This document shows, piece by piece, positions 13,301-26,330 of a stretch of 64,000 nucleotides of DNA. How positions within the stretch are numbered: the stretch's first letter is position 1; every line of letters begins with the position of its first letter. The stretch is from positions 81,780,858 to 81,844,857 of the forward strand of contig CM067565.1 of NCBI GenBank assembly GCA_034336665.1, in the 5' to 3' direction. The translations under genes were made by a program, and so were the position numbers. The stretch is from Luscinia megarhynchos. Its lineage: Eukaryota; Chordata; Aves; Passeriformes; Turdidae. The notes under the pieces were generated by a model. The model had not been told where the DNA came from, ran no database searches, and saw only the letters and a list, made by a program, of their open reading frames with translations.

Positions 13301-16300
13301 TAGCCCATGCAGGAGAAAAATATCTGTGTAATGTACAGAGCAATTATGTACAGAAATCCTGGGCCAAAGCTGAGAGAGGGGGAAAGTGCACAGGAATCTC
13401 TGTTTTAGTGTCACTCTGTCATAAGCACTCACCAAGGCACAAATGTCAATGAAAGCTGCATATCATCCTGCCCTGGCCAGCCCAAAGGGCACCCTTGTGT
13501 CAGAAGAGAGACAGGGATGTGGCACCAGATCCCACCAACATTGAAAATTCCTCGACATTGAGAAAATCTGGGTTGAAATCAGCAGGAAGCTCTGTGCTCT
13601 TCTTGGGCTTCCCCTCCTCTTGCCTGGCAGGTAAAAATATTGGTAGCTGTTCAAACAGGAGAAATCAGGGAAATCCCATTCCTAAATGCACTGTTTTCTG
13701 CCACTTAGCATCTAGCCCAATACTGATCTCACTTTGACAGGCATCAAGGCAGCACTAACATCAACTGAGGAACTTCAGACTTAGAGTGGTGTGACCACAA
13801 TCAGAATCAGGCCTTTAATAATTTCTGGCATGAGAGTCTGTTCCCCTCCCCCTGTTCCATTATTTTCTGTGGTCTATAAGATAATTCACTAAAAATATTA
13901 CTCTGTGCTGTTTGTACCGCCTGCCTCTCCAAGGTGTTCCCATGCCGTCATCTCCTCCCCACTCCAATCTGTGGAAATCTCATAAATCACTGCAGGTTGC
14001 ACTCACCTGCCGTGGGGACATGCATCACCTAAATACTCTCTTCACAAACTGGCTTTCACCTCAAGGACATAAGAAAAGATGCTCCTGCTGGTTAGTCTGC
14101 TTCTTGCCTCGCAGAGGATGTGTGAGGAACACTCCAAACACAGGAGTATATTGATCTAAATTAAACACACAGACACAATCTAATTACACTGACAGGAAAC
14201 TGGTGTTTAAGGGCAGAAAATTAAAGCTGTTAATATAATAATGAACAGTTGTGCTTACTGTCTGTGCCTCTGACATTTCATATTGTCATCTCACAGCTAA
14301 TCACCACCTCTCCCTCTTTTGTGGGAGTTAAAATGTTTTCATCCATTCACCCAACAAGGTAGCTCTCCAGCTCTCTGACAGTTTCTAATATGTCCTACCT
14401 GCTAATAAGCCACCAAGCTGGAGCTGCCCAGGTGATGGAACAACAGCTGCCCACGCTCCACAGTGACCCTGGTCAGGTCAGGCACAGCTCACTACAAACC
14501 TCCTGGCTGCTTGCCTTGATCCCTCAGATGAGAGCAGCAACAGCCCCACTCACCCCCTCACTGCTGATGGAGGGACATCAGGAGCAGCTCTGAATGATGT
14601 TGCCAGGCTGCTGCAGGAGCAGGGGAGAGCCACAGCCACTGCCTTTGGCCAGGGAGGTTCCTTCCTAGCTCACAGGTGGGAAGTCAGACCCTGGGCATGG
14701 ATGTGACCCCCAGCCCAGCTCAAACTGCTGCACCACCCATGGCTTTGCAGGGGACATGGCAGCTCTGCCCATTCCCAGAACAAGCTGCAGAGGCTTTCAA
14801 GGCACTGCACTTGACACTGGTCTTGGCTGTTAATTTAGCTCCCCTTATCTCCAGCCAAGGGCTGTGAAAACTTCAGCCTGCAGCCAGTGAGGCTGCTGGG
14901 CTGGGCCACTGCAAAGGGTCTCTGCAAGTTCACAGGCCAGCTGCCACCTGCCTGCTCCCCCAGAATCAGGGACATGAGCACTGCAGCTTGATGGCTTTTT
15001 CAGCTGGGGAACTGTGCTCACTGCTAAGTATCTCTGCTGCACAGACAATGAGCCTGGGGGGAGACAGCAGGACAGACTTGCCTGGGAGTCAGCAGCTGGG
15101 CTGGGAAATGGACCCTTGCCCCAGCCTCTGGCATTGCCAGTTCCCATTTCCAACAGCAGAAGGAGAAAGGGGAATGAGGCTCATCTGCCTTTAAAGACAA
15201 CCTGCAAGCTGATTTCCTCCAATGATTTTCCAATAAACTTGGCTACATCGCTTGAGTGGATTCTTGACAGCCTCAGCATAACAGAAAGGGCACCACATTC
15301 CCCTACAGCAGCCCCCACAAGGGCTGCACGAGCTGAAAGCCTGTGGAATAAATGTTACATTACCCAGGCCAAATCCTGCTTTGTGCTGCTCACAGTTATG
15401 TCCTAGGTGGTGAGTAATGACCTCGTTAATGGCAGAGGGATGAGCTTGGAGTTGCCAAAGTGATTGGACCTATGGCTGCAGATCAGCATGACTGGGAGAC
15501 ACCTTCTGCTTGCACAGCCAGTGTGTACAGAATCCTGCATCCAACCGGGAAGGAGCAAATCCAGAGAATTAAGGGTATTTCCATAATCCACATTCATGCT
15601 TTTTTGGTTTTTTTCTTTATTGTCCCATTTTGGTTTTTGGACACATTAATTTTTGACAGCAAGGAGTTCCTACAGACCTGGAGCTATGTATTGCACAAAA
15701 ATAATTTCCTAGCTTTTTATGAGCAGCTTTTCAATATAATGAATCATCTCTGAGAAAGAAAGTAATTAGGAGCCTCCAGTACACCTTGTCTAACCCATCT
15801 ATTGTTTTATTCTGGCCTACCACGCCTTTGTTACTTATCTCCTGTGCTTGAGAAAAAAAAATCCAGTATTTTCCACCCTTTTTCTGCCTGACTGCCAGTT
15901 CCTTTTACTTCTCCTACACCTTTTGTGGAGAGATCTCCAGGGCAGAGTATAATATTGCAGGTAAAAGCAAGCCATCTAACAGTATCATGGCATTACCACA
16001 TAGTTGATCTCCTCTCATGTTTCCAGCTGCTCTTTGCCTTGCTTCACCACCTTCCTGCATACTGGAGGGGTTTCATGGAGTTCTCTGCACTGGAGAGCTC
16101 ATTTTTCCTTCCCTTAAGTGAAGTCACAGCAATGTCACAGAGCAGTTTAAATTACCTCTTCTAGCTGCTTGCCAATGATGGCACCCACATCTTTAGGAAA
16201 CAGATTATTGGCTTTGATTGGGTTATCAGTTTTCCATCCTCATAATCTCTATCCTCCTGTCACATTCTCTGTCAGCTCCCTCTGTTTATGGACTGCATGA

Positions 16301-19300
16301 ATTGCCCACCTGTCCCTCAGTCAGCCCCACATACACAGACCCACACTAGTGGCTGGGAGCAGTGCTAGATGAAAATGAAGTCCTTTCTCCTGCAGTTTGC
16401 CCTAAACCTTCCACTGAGGATCTACAGGAAATCAGCCTCCAAGCCCAGACTTTCCACTACCAGAGACATGAAGAACAAAATAAATCTTCATTCACCCAAG
16501 AGGGAAGCAGTACTCATGGGTGATATTCAAGTTTCTCTGGGGAACAACAGGGAAGCCCCAGCTGCTGCACAGCTTTCCCTGGTTCATTCCAGTGCTTGGG
16601 TTGATTAAATCCAGAGAAGAGTCAGGAAAGGCTACTTAGCAAGCAAGGACAGCAGAAGTCCTGCTTCAGAGGGAGAGTAAGGACAGCAATGCCAAGTGGA
16701 GGGGCTCTGTCCTGCAAAGCAGAGCCAGCTCCACCATGCTCACCACCTCACACAATGCATCAGTGCACTGGTCCCTGGGGATTGCTGCCAGGGAGGGAAT
16801 TGCTCGGTGGAGATGCCTCACTTCTGGGCATCCATGGCCACTGGCACCACGTGTTAGTCAGCAGGGATGGGAAGTGGCAACAGGGATGATCAGAAAAGCC
16901 AAGATGTGATCAGCTGTAGCAGTGAATCAGCATTTTCCTGCCCTGGTCGTGCCCACATGGAACAGAGAGTGGACACAGGATGCAAATCATGGCTATTTCA
17001 CCTGCCTTTTCCATTGGGAGTGAGCTCACTAACATCCTCCTACACATGGATCCATCCTCTGACAGTAGGCTTGCCCTGCAATTTGTCACTCAGAGGTCTC
17101 TTCTGGGGCACTCTGCTCCTTATTTGGCCCACAGCATAACCAAGAGGAATGCAGAGAAGGATGTTATTTCCCATTGGCCAGGCAGTGGAAGTATCTCTCC
17201 TCGTTTTATAGGCACCTGCCGACAGGCTTTAAAAATAGGGGACTAAATTTCCATTTTCATGGTGTTCCCTTATAACATAAAGGAGCTTTAAATTGGAGTG
17301 ATCTATATTCATCTCATGGTTCCTTTCCACTGCTGTAGTGCTGTAAAACCTGCTGTAGTGTAAATGAGAAGCAGGTCCTAAGTGTTCCCCCACAGCACAG
17401 AGCAGGTCCCAGTCTTTGAGCAAGGCACCTGGGAAGGGGGAGAGAAGGAGAAATTCCATGGTCAAAAAGGGAGGGAAGTAAGAGGGCAGGATGGCAAATG
17501 TGACCTTGATAGGCACACTTGAGAAACAACCCTCTACCAGCTTATGGCTGTGGGATAAGAGTGCTCAAGCTGTTCACACATGGGTGAATTAATGTGAGCC
17601 CAGGCTTGTAAGAGAAATAGGCACCATGCAGGTGACACCTTCAGTGACACAGTGTGTATGTGTCTGTATAAATCGATATATTTATACTCATGGATATCCT
17701 AGAGTTTTGGCAAATCTTTTCAAATTTGTTTCAACTACCATCAAGAGCCAGTGGATTACTGATAATTTAGACTTATCCTTCCTGTACAAGATAAGCAGTT
17801 TCATATGCAGTGTAAGCAAATATGTCAAGCAATTTCTTGGTTCACCCATCTGTAGCTGCCAGTCACACTGGGATTTATGTATTAACTGCTTTGGATCAAA
17901 TGTTGGCTCAAATGTTGGATAATTTGGTGAGAGAGGCCAGTGTTTTTCCAACTGGAGAGAGAACATGCTGGAAGACGGACAGGACTGTGAGCAGTGAAAT
18001 AGTTTTACTTTTTTAACCACTGACAAATGCCACAGGCAAAAGGCTAATCACCTCCACTCCTAAACCTGGGAGGACTGTGGGTTTGGTGTATGCACAGCTT
18101 ATGTGCAGGTAGCCACTGCCACGGGCAGCACTCCCCTCCAACCACCTCTGCTGTGCCTGTGGGTGCAAATCTGTGACTCCTGGGCTTGGAGGAGGAGGAG
18201 AGGGCAGTGCAGAGGTCAGGAGTCAGAGAACAACAGCTGCTCAGCAAGAGGTTTCTCTAACAACTCTCAGCCTTCACAAGACACTTTTTTTTTCTGTCAG
18301 GGTGTCTGTGCAGCCTCTCCTCTCACTGCTGATGGGTGGGCCAGCACAGCTAGGAGGCATTTTGGTTTTATGACCAAGATCCACAAAGGTTCCCAAGCCA
18401 CTTTGTGCATTCATCTTCTAAAGAAATTGGTATGGAGAGAGAAGAATAAGAGTGTCCCATCCCTTGAACCTTCACTGAACTCCAAAGAAACTTTCTAGCT
18501 TGAGTAAACTGTGCTGAGCAGAACCCTGGGACCTGCACCAGGCTGGTGGATGAATGTTGGCACGTCCCAAGGCACCCACAGAGGTGCTCTGAAGACTGGA
18601 AGAGGGACAAGGACAACCTCTCTGACCCTTTTGGCTTGCTCTGCTTGTGGTACCTTCTAGTTACCTGTGGGACTCAAACCTGACTGCTTCTCTCCTTGGA
18701 GTATCATGAAAAAGTCAGGTAGAGGATTCTGGGATGCTGAAAGAGAAAAGAATGAAGAAGGGATTTTCCCAACCAAGCAAAGGTTGAAAGTTCATTAAGT
18801 TTGTAGAAGGCAGCCTTCAGCAAAAAAAGAGGCTTTGTCTGAAGTCTCAGATACATTAAAAAGACGTGTTAAGTGCAAACACACTGGCCAATGCTTTGCA
18901 CCATGGAGTTAACACTGTCATAATGTGACAGAGCATTTGGGGTGACAGGACTACAACAATGCCAGTGGTGTGGGTAACAGACCAGGAGACCCCATTAACT
19001 CACTCTTCTCATGGATTTCTGCTTCAAAACAAAATGACAGGTTGGCTTCAGGCTCCCCATACAGAAAGCAGGTGTATGATCGGGGGTCTTCTCATTTTGC
19101 AAATACATATTGCTCCTCACCATTGAATACAGGTCAGGCACAGTACAGCAGCTTTGAAAGCACTGCACATTTCCCAGTCAGGAAGTCTGAAAAGAGCTAA
19201 ACTAATTGAGTGGGTTAGAATGTGTCCAGGAGGCTGGTACTCCATCCTAGGGAGAAATACTGTGGCATTTGCCAGAGATTAAAAATACCACTAGCTGTAC

Positions 19301-19799
19301 AGTTCGTCCAGGTCTTGCTAACTCTTTTCATTGTGAATGGATTCAAACAGCAGAGAGTGGCTGTTTCCTGCAAGCACAGACACAGCAAAACACCAGTGCC
19401 ACTTCCACTGCAGTTAAGTTTCCCATGGTGGGGTACTGACACATACTGGTGCTGCTTACTTTGTAGGACAGGTCAGAAGCAGAGCCCCGAGGGACATCAT
19501 GTGCTCATCTTCTTCCTGTAACTTTCTCCTGCTGACACTGGTCATACCACTCTCCAGCCACCTTGGGCCACATATCTCAAGCAGAGAGATTGCTGTCACC
19601 AGTTGAATCAGACCTGACAAAAAACCATAAATCACAGCTGCTGGCTCTTCAGAGCAAGGCTTGTCCACAGCAAGCCAAGAGATGAGTGTGAGTCAAGAGT
19701 GGTTTTCCCAAGCTCCCAGGCAAGAAACTGTTTGTGCCAGGTAGTGTTTCCCAGAAGACTTACCTGGTTGGCATTGTTCCTCCAAGACTCGTTTTGCTT
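10355..19799. other. Unique non-coding sequence, no gene seen
   Basis: About 9.4 kb without a defensible gene. AT-rich parts (10700-11000, 14150-14260) have some homeodomain-type TAAT motifs. The section from about 14390 to 15180 is more GC-rich but CpG-poor. A strong donor context (ATCAG/GTAAGC near 11480) lies 37 bases after a pyrimidine-rich acceptor-like site. The enclosed segment is very short and unrecognised, so I treat it as a pseudo-exon. A 9-T run lies at 18285-18293. Open frames are short and overlap on both strands. Confidence 0.5.
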
Positions 19800-20090
19800 T
19801 TGCTACTTCCTAGCTCATATTTGACTAGTTAAAAGTTTTATCAGCCAGGGCCATAAATTATCATGACAGCTTCTAGAGAAACTCGGCCCTTTCGTCTCCT
19901 GCTCATTTCCTCTCTGTCCCTTGCCATTGATCAAACCTGCAGAGTTTTAGACTTTTCAAAAGCAGAAACAAAGAGAACTCCAACCCTGTCTAATTGAGAT
20001 GTAGGTAAAGTTAAAAAGCAGCTGCCACGCATGTCTTTGCCTCAATTAAATTGGTTCCTTGATATTTCTGATAATTCCTTTTTCTTCTTT
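19800..20090. promoter_or_regulatory. Possible conserved non-coding element (enhancer-like)
   Basis: AT-rich unique sequence with repeated homeodomain-like motifs (TAATT, CAATTAAA), an AT-rich TAAATTATCATGACAGC segment containing a MEIS/PBX-like TGACAG core, and a CATTGATCAA palindromic site. Several CpGs (ACTCGGCCC, TTTCGTC, CCACGCATG) survive in an otherwise CpG-depleted background, which can indicate constraint. There is no coding potential. The call is inference from texture only; cross-species alignment was not possible. Confidence 0.35.
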
Positions 20091-23000
20091 CCTTTTCATA
20101 TCTTTTTTTTTTTTCCTAGAGCTGCTTTATGATTAATGGGTGCTGTGATGTGGTGACATTTCAGCTTTTCGCATATCCCACACCCCTGTTAAATGGCAGG
20201 GGCTCGAGCTCCTGTTTACAAGGAGCAAGAGGACTGCAAGTTGTACTATTAATCAACAGGGTAATTCAGCAGGGGTGTGGAGAGAGAGCTCAGATCCCTG
20301 CTCCTAGCAAACATGATACCCCCCAGGAAATTTGAAAATGTTTGCATCCACTGCACTCTGCAGCTGAGAGCAAAGTGGCTCAGCTGAGTCTCGGGCTGAA
20401 GGAGTATCACTGCACTGCTTGAAGGTCATTAATTTGTGTCTGACGAGGGAGAAAAAAGGCAGTGAAAACCAATGCTTTTCCAATGTGTGGATTGAGGGCT
20501 CTAACAGGCCCTGAAGAGCTGATGCTGGAGAGCAGGAGTTGTGTTTCAACCCATTAAGCCCTGGCCTGACTTTCAATGTCAAAAAGGAGATGGATGATGG
20601 TGCTGAGAGCAGTTTCCTTGCACAGGAGTTTGGAGGCTGTACAGTAAACTTTGAACTGGAGGAAGTGTGAGGAATGCCAGGCTTTGCTGGGGGCAGCCTC
20701 TGGAATATCTGTAACTGTGTCTGATCCTAAAGGGACCTCAAGAAAACTGGGTTCAAGAATGCCTCGCTGTTCTGAGAAGGGAAGGGCTGCTGGTTCTGGA
20801 GGGAAACAAGTGCAGTGGAATAAGACAGCTCTGCACACCAGGCAGGTAGGACTGATCTTCCTACTCAAAGGGCTCATTGAGAATCCAAAAGCAATGAATG
20901 AGTGTGAAAGTAAAGTTTAACAATGTCCCCAAGAGTACACCCTAAGTTGTGTGAGCATTATGGTTGCCTGACAAAAAAGCCTCAAATTTCCTTAGTTGGG
21001 TTTCTTGGTCAGGTCTCTGCTATGTCAGTCATTGTGCAGCTGTGGAGGGCGGATAAGGTGGTAGCCTGACATGACTGATAAGCCCTGTGCATAAGCAGAG
21101 CTGAGATATGGGCTACCAGGATTCTCCCTTTCTTTCCCTGGTGCAGCATTTCTGATCGGGGTGCCAGCCCAGCATCTAGCATCTGATGAAACAACAAAGT
21201 ACAGAATGTCCTTTCTTCTGAATGGGAGCAGAATAGACTCCCTTGCTGTTCAAGTGGGAGTTGCACAACGTGGCATGTTCAGCAACAAACAAAAAGACAC
21301 AGGTTAAAAATAAGAGTTCCAGGAGAAGGCTGGAGAAGTTAGCTTCGATCTTCCTATCAAAACACAGAACACAGCCCTATAATCATCAGTGTCAGGACAA
21401 CTGAGGGGGCTGTAAACGTGTTGCAAGAGGAGAAATTTCTTAAGTCAGCTTTCCGAGTAAAGGAAACTTATGATGTAATTACACCCCACCAGCAGGCACA
21501 GCAGCAGCAGGTCTCTGTTGTCTCTGGATGTCTCTGTTGTCTCTGGATGTTTCTGTTCCTCCCTTACATGGGTGTAGCTATAGTAGAAGCAACCCAGCCA
21601 GTCAAGCTATCCCACATAAAATAGCAGCAGTGAAGAAAATAATTTAAAGCTTTGTCTGCCCAGCCATATGAGGCTTGTAAATGATGTTCCCAGTTTTAAG
21701 AACAGGACAGACTTCTAGGGGACCAGGACACCTAAAATCAGTGTGTTGTCTAACAGCTGGTGGAGATGGAAGAAGTTGTGCTTACTCTTTGGGGAGACTC
21801 ATAGAGCAGCAGCCCTCAGAGGAAGCATCAGAGCTGGTGCAGCTGTGGTGTGGAGCTATTGCAGAGAGCACTGTGGTTCAGCACCACAACAGCAATCATC
21901 TTGCAGTGGCTGGGAGGGGAGCAAAGAGAGCAAAGCAGAGAGGAGAAACCCCCAGTCTATTCTGCATTGCCACCTCTCTTTGCAAAGCACCAGCAGAGGT
22001 ATACAAGAGATGAAAGGTCCTCTCTTGAGCAAACATCATCTTTTCTGCTGCCTACTCAACTCTGAGAGGTGCTGAACAAACACTCTCCAACATAACTAAA
22101 CCAAGGGATGAGCACCAAGTGCTTTCCCTGAACTAGAGGAGCTCCCAAAACAGGGGTTGGGAGGCCTGGGAGGTCCAAGAGAAAAGAACTTAAGGAGGTT
22201 TTGACAGCATTCAGGGCCACAAGCTTCTGAAGGGGGAACATCAGAGGGACATGTTGGCACAGCTAACCTTGCCCAGAGAGTTTCTGGTGAGGGCACATGT
22301 CTGCTGGGAGTGACCCAGCTCTAACCAGCCCTGCTGGGGTAGGAGAATGGACTAGCAGATCTCATTACTTCCCTTTTACCCCCATTTTCTGCAGTTCCTG
22401 TGAAAGGTGCCTCTTTGTAAAGTAAAAGAAATCATCATCTTAATTCTTCCACAACCAGGCTTAAGCAAAGCAAATAGATTTAGATATAAACCCCAAGGGA
22501 CAGAAAGCTCTGTTGGAGGCCACAGCTTTATCCAGTAACCCCAGCCACATCCTCTCCTCCCTCCTCTGCTGAATAATTCAGAGCTTCATTTTCTTATCTG
22601 CTCTAATCTGGGTTTGTACAAACCAGCCCTGCTGTTAAGTAACATGAGGAAGATAAAGAACAACAAGACATCTTTGTGCAGAGGGGGAGCCTCAGCAGGC
22701 AACAGATACCTCCCCTTTGTGTGGCTGCTGCTCAGGAGAGGAACTGGCATCTTTCCTCTGCTCTGGCACACTTGTTTCCCTTCATTTTTTCTTCATGCTC
22801 CTTTCTCCACAAGGATTCATTATGTGCCTAGGCTGGCCTCTACCTGAAGCAGGAAAAGCCAAGAAGCACTGAGGGGGCAAAGGAAAAACAAAAAAGCCCC
22901 AAGCTCTGTAATAGACTTTTCATTTACAAAATCTTTTAGAAGTTTTCCTTCTTTCTGCACTAAATATCACTTGCTTAAGATAATCTGTGAACCTGCAGAA

Positions 23001-24506
23001 CGACCATTAGGAGCTCCCTGGTGACTAGGTTAATTCACTGTAAATTACAGTCCCTGCCAAGGAGATTGCAGGGAGGTTAGGAAGAGATTGGAAGCCGGCA
23101 GGCAGCAAAGCACTGTAGCATTTACTAAAACCAGAAAATAGAACAATAATCAAGGATTGTAAGGAACAAGGAGTCCAGGCAATGAATGCATGTTGGAATA
23201 GTCATTTCCAAACTCTGACAAATGCTGGTGAACCCTGGAATCAAACACTGAGCAAGTTTTCTGAGTGACAGATCAGCTTACCATACACAGGAAGCATGAA
23301 GAACAGGCATAAAGACACTACCCTTTTTCCAACTGTTTTTTAATATGGGAAACATTAAAAGATATTAACAGGAATGCTGAGCAAGAGCTAAAAAGCTTGG
23401 CTGCACTAGGCACTGTACAAACGGAAAGATGTTCTTCAGGAAGACAACAACCTTTTCCACCTCCCCCTTCTCACCATCCTTTCATCCTTTCCCATTTGAC
23501 TGTTAGTACGACACTGACCTTGTCATCAGCCCCACCACTGCTGTTGCTGTGAGGACCTGGGCTCTTTCATAACCCAGATATTTGCTGGTGCACTGTGTGT
23601 GCTACTGCTCAGAGGCAGGTTCTCTGGGTGCACCATCCTGGTCCTGATGAAGACCAGCTGGTTGTAAGCATAAAATGGAGGACAAGTTCCCTGTGCAAGT
23701 CACATCTTACAGAGCACACTTTGCCTCCTTTCTTCTGGCTCTGTTTAGAGCCTGGGTCCCTCTCATGAGCTGGCTACTCTCATGCTGGGAATAAGTACAT
23801 TTCCATAATCACACTCGAGAGGAAAAAAAGGGGAAAATGCCACAATCCAGGCAATCCCTCGAATTACTGAACGGTAATTTCAGTCACAGCAATGTGCAAG
23901 TGCAACAAAATTGTGCCTGGAGAGCTTTATGAGAATGCCAGAGCGGTCTCCACTGTAGGATTGTTCCTACCTACCTGGGGACTGCAGCTGCCCACTGCAA
24001 AGCTCCTCAGGGCTCCCAAAACAATTGCATACATCAGAAAACTGCCAGGATTTTTTCACCACAGCTTCCAGACACAAAAGACTCCCTCAACACATTTGGC
24101 TAATGTCTGCATCCCTTCAAGAGACCAGTGTAGTGAGGACCAATTTGGCCCATAGTGGAGGTGTGGCCAAAAAGAGGTCACATAGCAAGTGTCACCATCC
24201 CACAGTGGCTTCTCTTCAGCCTCCTACCCAAGATTTCTTTCCTTTCTCTTGCTATTTCCACAGTCTCTTACACCAGCCACTGCTGTGGCTACCAGCCAAT
24301 ACTCAGATTCCTGTGATATCCTGGTTGTGGCTTCCTAGTATATAAAAGCCTGGTGTTCAGCACTTTCCCAGTATGTTGGTAGTAGATCATCCTCCAGTGT
24401 TCTGGGGCTTTCTGCACTATTCAGCTCAATTTATCCTCCAACCTTTCCGGTGGGCAACAGGCAACAAGGTATAGAGGTCTCTGGAAATTCAGATACCATC
24501 TCCACG
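20091..24506. other. Unique non-coding sequence with minor repeats, no gene seen
   Basis: A 12-T run lies at about 20103-20114. A 19-bp unit beginning TCTCTGTTG is directly duplicated at 21512-21530 and 21531-21549, followed by a partial third copy, and is a recent slippage or duplication event. Open frames (for example three overlapping plus-strand frames at 21681-22075) read through each other in different phases, which argues against coding use. I recognise no protein or RNA gene. Confidence 0.5.
21512..21549. repeat. Two perfect tandem copies of a 19-bp unit
   Basis: The 19-base unit starting TCTCTGTTG and ending CTCTGGATG occurs twice back to back without mismatch. The following bases (TTTCTGTTCC) resemble the start of a third, diverged copy. 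The unit itself contains two TCTCTG half-repeats, so it probably grew from a simpler motif. Confidence 0.9.
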
Positions 24507-24541
24507 CTCCCCTCCCTCCTTTTCTTCTTCCCTCCCCCCCC
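24507..24541. repeat. 35-nt polypyrimidine tract with a terminal C run
   Basis: Every plus-strand base is C or T, ending in an uninterrupted run of C. It resembles an extended splice-acceptor tract but is followed by ACCCCAG rather than a clean short acceptor. The 35-base length and the C run make it a slippage-prone low-complexity sequence. Confidence 0.75.
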
Positions 24542-24659
24542 ACCCCAGGCATCTCTGGGCTGCCAGGGCTTTTTAAATATGAACTTTAATTTTTTTCTGC
24601 TAGTAAAATATAACTGTACCAAAAAATCATCTCTGCCTTTTTTCTTTCTTCCTGAAAAT

Positions 24660-24860
24660 ATACATATTAACCTATCGGAAAGCCTTCGTTTCTTCTGCCA
24701 ACTGGTATCAACAGTCAATCAGAATCTGTCAACATACCAATTTTATCATCTCCAACTTGGATAGCAGTGCAGTCGTCATGGGAACCAAAATAGTAACTAT
24801 GGAATAGCTGCCTTAGTAACAACAACAAAAAATGTGTTGGCATAAAATTGCATTTGTAGT
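24660..24860. promoter_or_regulatory. Possible regulatory element with an RFX X-box-like site
   Basis: The sequence at 24772-24785 (GTCGTCATGGGAAC) fits the bipartite RFX X-box pattern GTNRYC-N2-RRNRAC. It lies in AT-rich unique sequence with surviving CpGs (TATCGG, CTTCGTT, GTCGTC) and further repeated AGTAAC half-sites just downstream (about 24792 and 24814). X-boxes are bound by RFX factors, for example in ciliary gene promoters and neural enhancers. No gene start is evident here, so a distal element is more likely than a promoter. Motif-only evidence. Confidence 0.3.
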
Positions 24861-26149
24861 AAATTTCAGTTAACACTTTAGAAATTAAACAGCTGCTGTG
24901 TGAATCCTGTAGTTTGTAAAATCAAGGGCCCTCTCCAAGGAAATGGTGGCTTTTAAAGTTCCCCAAGATCTAACCTTGTTGCTGGCCCCTAGTGCTCTAA
25001 TTTGAAAGAGAAGTCACAGGGGAAACACTTATTTATTTTGATCTGGACATTTGTGTAACATGAGATTAAAGATGCAGCAGCTTTATCCTGTTTGAAGAGG
25101 CAACCTGCACTCCTTATATACAGAGTTAAATTTATGATGCTGAGGAGAACTACTAACTACAGAGACTTTAAAGACAGCTTACTTTGGTCCTTGTGAAAAT
25201 CCAAAAGAACATGACTATGGGCAAACAGCAGGAAGGGAAACATGGAAATTGTTGTATCAGTGCAGACCAGTGGCCCAGTACTCTGGGACATATGCACATT
25301 TCAAAGGAAGGAGCATATTCTCAAAATGCTTAGGTCACATATGCACAGAGATTCAGCTTTTCAGGATAGTGGGTCATTCCCTTAGTCCATTTAATGCTCA
25401 CATTATATTCCCAAAAGCAAGTGAACAGAAAGGGAGGGTATGTCTAAGAAGAGCACTTGCTGGGTTTGTCTTTTCAGAGGACAGGTTAAATACACTCAGT
25501 GCTTTTATCCCCTCCAGACCTCTAGTTTCTGTCCTGAAACACCTTCAGAAACAGAAAAAGTCAATCCTAGCTTTACTTTGTATGTGACCTGAAAAGATCC
25601 TGCCAGATCTCCTTGCATAGCATAGATGAACATGATTCTCTTAACAGCAAAGATGAATAGCTAATTTCCAGGTTGGCTTTTTTAATTCACTGTCAAGGAG
25701 GTGACCTGCTCAGCTGAGCATCAACACTACTCACAGCAGCACATTCAAATCCCAGCACTGACTTCTCTGCCCTGCATCGGCAAATTCAGATCTCTACCAC
25801 TGAGGTCAATCAAACACTGTGGACAGTTGAGGAAGAGTCCCCAGAACAGTAATAAAGTTCTTTATGAAATGTCTTAGGGCTCTTTTTGAAATGACAGTAT
25901 TATTAATTTCAGTTTGCCAAAACTAGCAAATATGTAGAAAGCACATCTGGCACTAGAAAGGCTACGCCACAGGAGGCTGAAGCCTGGAGAAGACATGGGG
26001 AACTACCACTATCTACTTACACTGGTCTTACATATTTTCTGAAAGGTCCAATTTTTTACTCCTGACAGATAAAAGATGCTGTGCTGTGGGGATCTTTGAC
26101 ACACGTGGTTTAGGTATTATAATATTCTTCCATACACACACCCAGTTCA
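24861..26149. other. Unique non-coding sequence, no gene seen
   Basis: No coding exon, RNA gene or transposon is recognised. The 112-codon frame at 25249-25587 (plus) has no recognisable domain. Confidence 0.5.
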
Positions 26150-26330
26150 TTACTGGCCTACAGCCAAGGAATAGTTTTATTTAATCGGTGCTATATTAAA
26201 ATTGTGAAGCCGTTGTCATAAAAGGGGAATGGACAGGTAGTAAATGTTTCTCTTTCTAGAATAAGAGGTAATTTAAATATTTGTGTAATTCCAGTGTCAC
26301 AGGGTTATAATCCATTCACTTTAGCACCAA
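26150..26330. promoter_or_regulatory. Possible conserved non-coding element
   Basis: AT-rich block with TTTAATCGGTGC, GCCGTTGTCATAAAA and TAATTTAAATATTTG segments. Homeodomain (TAAT) and SOX/HOX-like (TTGTCATAAAA) motifs are close together, and two CpGs are kept in an AT-rich setting. There is no coding potential. The call rests on texture alone. Confidence 0.3.
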
